Shown in pieces: positions 5,563-6,671 of a DNA stretch of 6,671 bases (position 1 is its first letter; each line of letters starts with the position of its first letter). This stretch comes from an uncultured Prochlorococcus sp. (GTDB taxonomy: Bacteria; Cyanobacteriota; Cyanobacteriia; PCC-6307; Cyanobiaceae), in assembly GCA_902600395.1 (NCBI GenBank), contig CACKJL010000042.1:1-6671 (forward strand). Reading direction: 5' to 3'. The notes below the pieces were generated by a model that was given only the letters and a program-made list of their open reading frames with translations, made no database searches and was not told where the DNA came from. The position numbers and the translations under genes are program-made.

Positions 5563-5578
5563 TCATCTCATTAGATGA
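5563..5578. repeat. Short inverted repeat between convergent genes
   Basis: TCATCT (5563-5568) pairs with AGATGA (5573-5578) around CATT. On the minus strand ATTTT follows, so it may be a weak terminator for the 53-aa gene whose stop it touches. No T-run follows on the plus strand. Confidence 0.25.
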
Positions 5579-5740
5579 TCAACCTGATAGTTTTTTGCTC
5601 CATTCTTTATGCTTTTGATCCAAATCTGAAATTTTTTCGCCTAAACTCAACTGTCTTTCTAATAATTCAACTTTTGTAAGTGTTATTTTTTCAGAATAAA
5701 ATTTAATAGGCTGTTTACCATGTAGATTGTCTCCACTCAT
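5579..5740 (-). CDS. Hypothetical small helical protein, 53 aa
   Basis: Minus-strand ATG at 5740 to TGA at 5579. The product is soluble, highly charged and probably helical: after MSGDNLHGKQPIKFYSEK, residues 19-50 have leucines and isoleucines at heptad-like spacing among Glu and Lys (KVELLERQLSLGEKISDL), as in a short coiled coil. Low Phe/Asn content and a balanced composition, unlike random AT-rich translation, support a real gene. No ribosome site is seen. It starts 107 nt downstream of the desaturase stop on the same strand and converges with the methyltransferase (51 nt between stops). Function unknown; a small adaptor or oligomerising protein would be speculation. Confidence 0.55.
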   Translation of the reverse strand: MSGDNLHGKQPIKFYSEKITLTKVELLERQLSLGEKISDLDQKHKEWSKKLSG

Positions 5741-5847
5741 AGAATTACTAAGTTTGTGAGTATTTTCTAAGATGGAAAATTTGCTATTGCTAATTCTTTT
5801 ATATTTTTTTCAGATTTGCGTAAATTAAAGTGATAAAGAATTGATGC

Positions 5848-6671
5848 TTATTGTGTTTTTAATCCATCATTTTTGTATGAAGATTGCCATATATATCTTC
5901 CTCTCTTGATGTCTGACTCAACAGCAACGCAATTGCATGCAATATTCCATAAAGCTTTGTGTATTGGATCAGGATTAAAAAGATATGCTTTTTTAAAGGC
6001 TTTTTTAATTAAGACAGTTGCTTTTTTTGCATAGTAATGAGGGATCGTTGGACATACATGATGAACGACATGGCTAGAACCTATATTATGGTGAAGAAAA
6101 TTAAGGACTCTACCGTAAGGCCTGTCAATAGATAGAAATGCTCCTCTCATAAAGGAAAATTCCGTATTTGAAAGATGAGGCACATCTGAATCTGTATGAT
6201 GAAGCCATGTATAAACTACTAGCCAACAATTAACCACTAATAAAGGGCCAAAATACAGAGTAATTAATGGAAATAATCCATACTTGAAAACTAAATAAAC
6301 AATGCCCACTAATGTCAAACCTACGCCAATATCTGATATCCAAACTTTCTTGGCCCATACTGATGGCCATAATGCTTTAGAAAATGGTTTAATTGGCCAA
6401 AAATGATTTGAAGTGCCATATTTAACACCTCCTGTACTTCCAGTAAGTAAATAAGCAGGCCAGCCAAATATTAGATGTAAAACAAGTTGAAGAATTCCAT
6501 AATTTTTCTTACCTAAGGAATTTGAAAAATGTAATTCTTTTTCTCCACCAACTTTTTCTGTAACTCCGTTCCCTTTAATGACTAAAGGGACGTGAGTTTC
6601 TCCATTAGTTATGTTATTTGTGAATCGATGATGAACTGCATGAGAACGCTGCCAAGAAAAATAAGGCACCA
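5848..6671 (-). CDS. desA: FAD2-like (delta-12/omega-6 type) fatty acid desaturase, 5' end outside window
   Basis: C-terminal part (about 274 residues) of a membrane di-iron acyl-lipid desaturase, which introduces a double bond into membrane-lipid fatty acids using ferredoxin-type electrons in cyanobacteria. The GTG at 6669 is an internal Val codon, not a start: the frame continues off the window, and the first His box (HDCGH/HECGH type) must lie there. Counting from that Val, His box 2 HAVHH is at 10-14 and His box 3 HVVHH at 200-204, with hydrophobic segments between (about 60-77, 113-155). GETHVP (23-28), ISDIGV (111-116), WLHHTDSDVPH (155-165) and TIPHYYAKKAT (208-218) match the FAD2 group well. 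Regiospecificity (delta-12 versus omega-3) is inferred from resemblance only. No clear terminator follows the TAA. Confidence 0.88.
   Translation of the reverse strand, partial: VPYFSWQRSHAVHHRFTNNITNGETHVPLVIKGNGVTEKVGGEKELHFSNSLGKKNYGILQLVLHLIFGWPAYLLTGSTGGVKYGTSNHFWPIKPFSKALWPSVWAKKVWISDIGVGLTLVGIVYLVFKYGLFPLITLYFGPLLVVNCWLVVYTWLHHTDSDVPHLSNTEFSFMRGAFLSIDRPYGRVLNFLHHNIGSSHVVHHVCPTIPHYYAKKATVLIKKAFKKAYLFNPDPIHKALWNIACNCVAVESDIKRGRYIWQSSYKNDGLKTQ

Noticed and set aside
6667..6669. GTG as the start of the desaturase
   Set aside because: It sits just before His box 2; the family needs an upstream His box 1 and N-terminal helices, so the gene continues off the window.
1..6671. tRNA, rRNA, CRISPR array, insertion sequence, known riboswitch
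   Set aside because: I looked for cloverleaf arms, spaced direct repeats, transposase motifs and the Yfr1 core ACTCCTCACAC and found none.

Overview
The window looks like a piece of a high-light-type Prochlorococcus chromosome. I infer this from the very AT-rich base composition, the scarcity of Shine-Dalgarno sequences, many tiny genes, three high-light-inducible (Hli) proteins ending in the TGQIIPG signature of the multicopy marine picocyanobacterial and cyanophage Hli group, and two surface/lipid genes typical of that genus. No database search was possible, so the genus is an inference.

Layout. Positions 2-2240 (+) hold two cell-envelope genes in tandem: the 3' part of a family 2 glycosyltransferase fused to a GtrA membrane domain, then an LptF/LptG-type permease. 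Both point to building and exporting a surface glycolipid or polysaccharide. From 2241 to 4909 the coding density falls sharply. This 2.7-kb stretch holds only short genes: a 41-aa Cys-containing ORF, a possible 20-22-aa ORF ending at a terminator, hli-1 (68 aa, +), a 42-aa one-helix membrane protein (-), a translationally coupled hli pair of 35 and 46 aa (-) with a good promoter and terminator, and a 54-aa one-helix membrane protein (+). From 4910 on there is a DUF938-type SAM-dependent methyltransferase (+), a 53-aa helical small protein (-), and the 3' part of a FAD2-like fatty acid desaturase (-) that runs off the window end.

How they fit together. The Hli proteins are thylakoid chlorophyll/carotenoid-binding photoprotective proteins, and the desaturase adjusts membrane lipid fluidity, so the right part has a light/temperature stress flavour. 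The left part is envelope biogenesis. The most unusual signals are not protein-coding. Two terminator-like hairpins on opposite strands, about 1.7 kb apart, have different 8-bp stems but share a GGGATAC loop; one lies 4 nt after a perfect TATAAT box. The two hli transcription units also share a promoter layout (TTTACA, 17 nt, TGT-extended -10).
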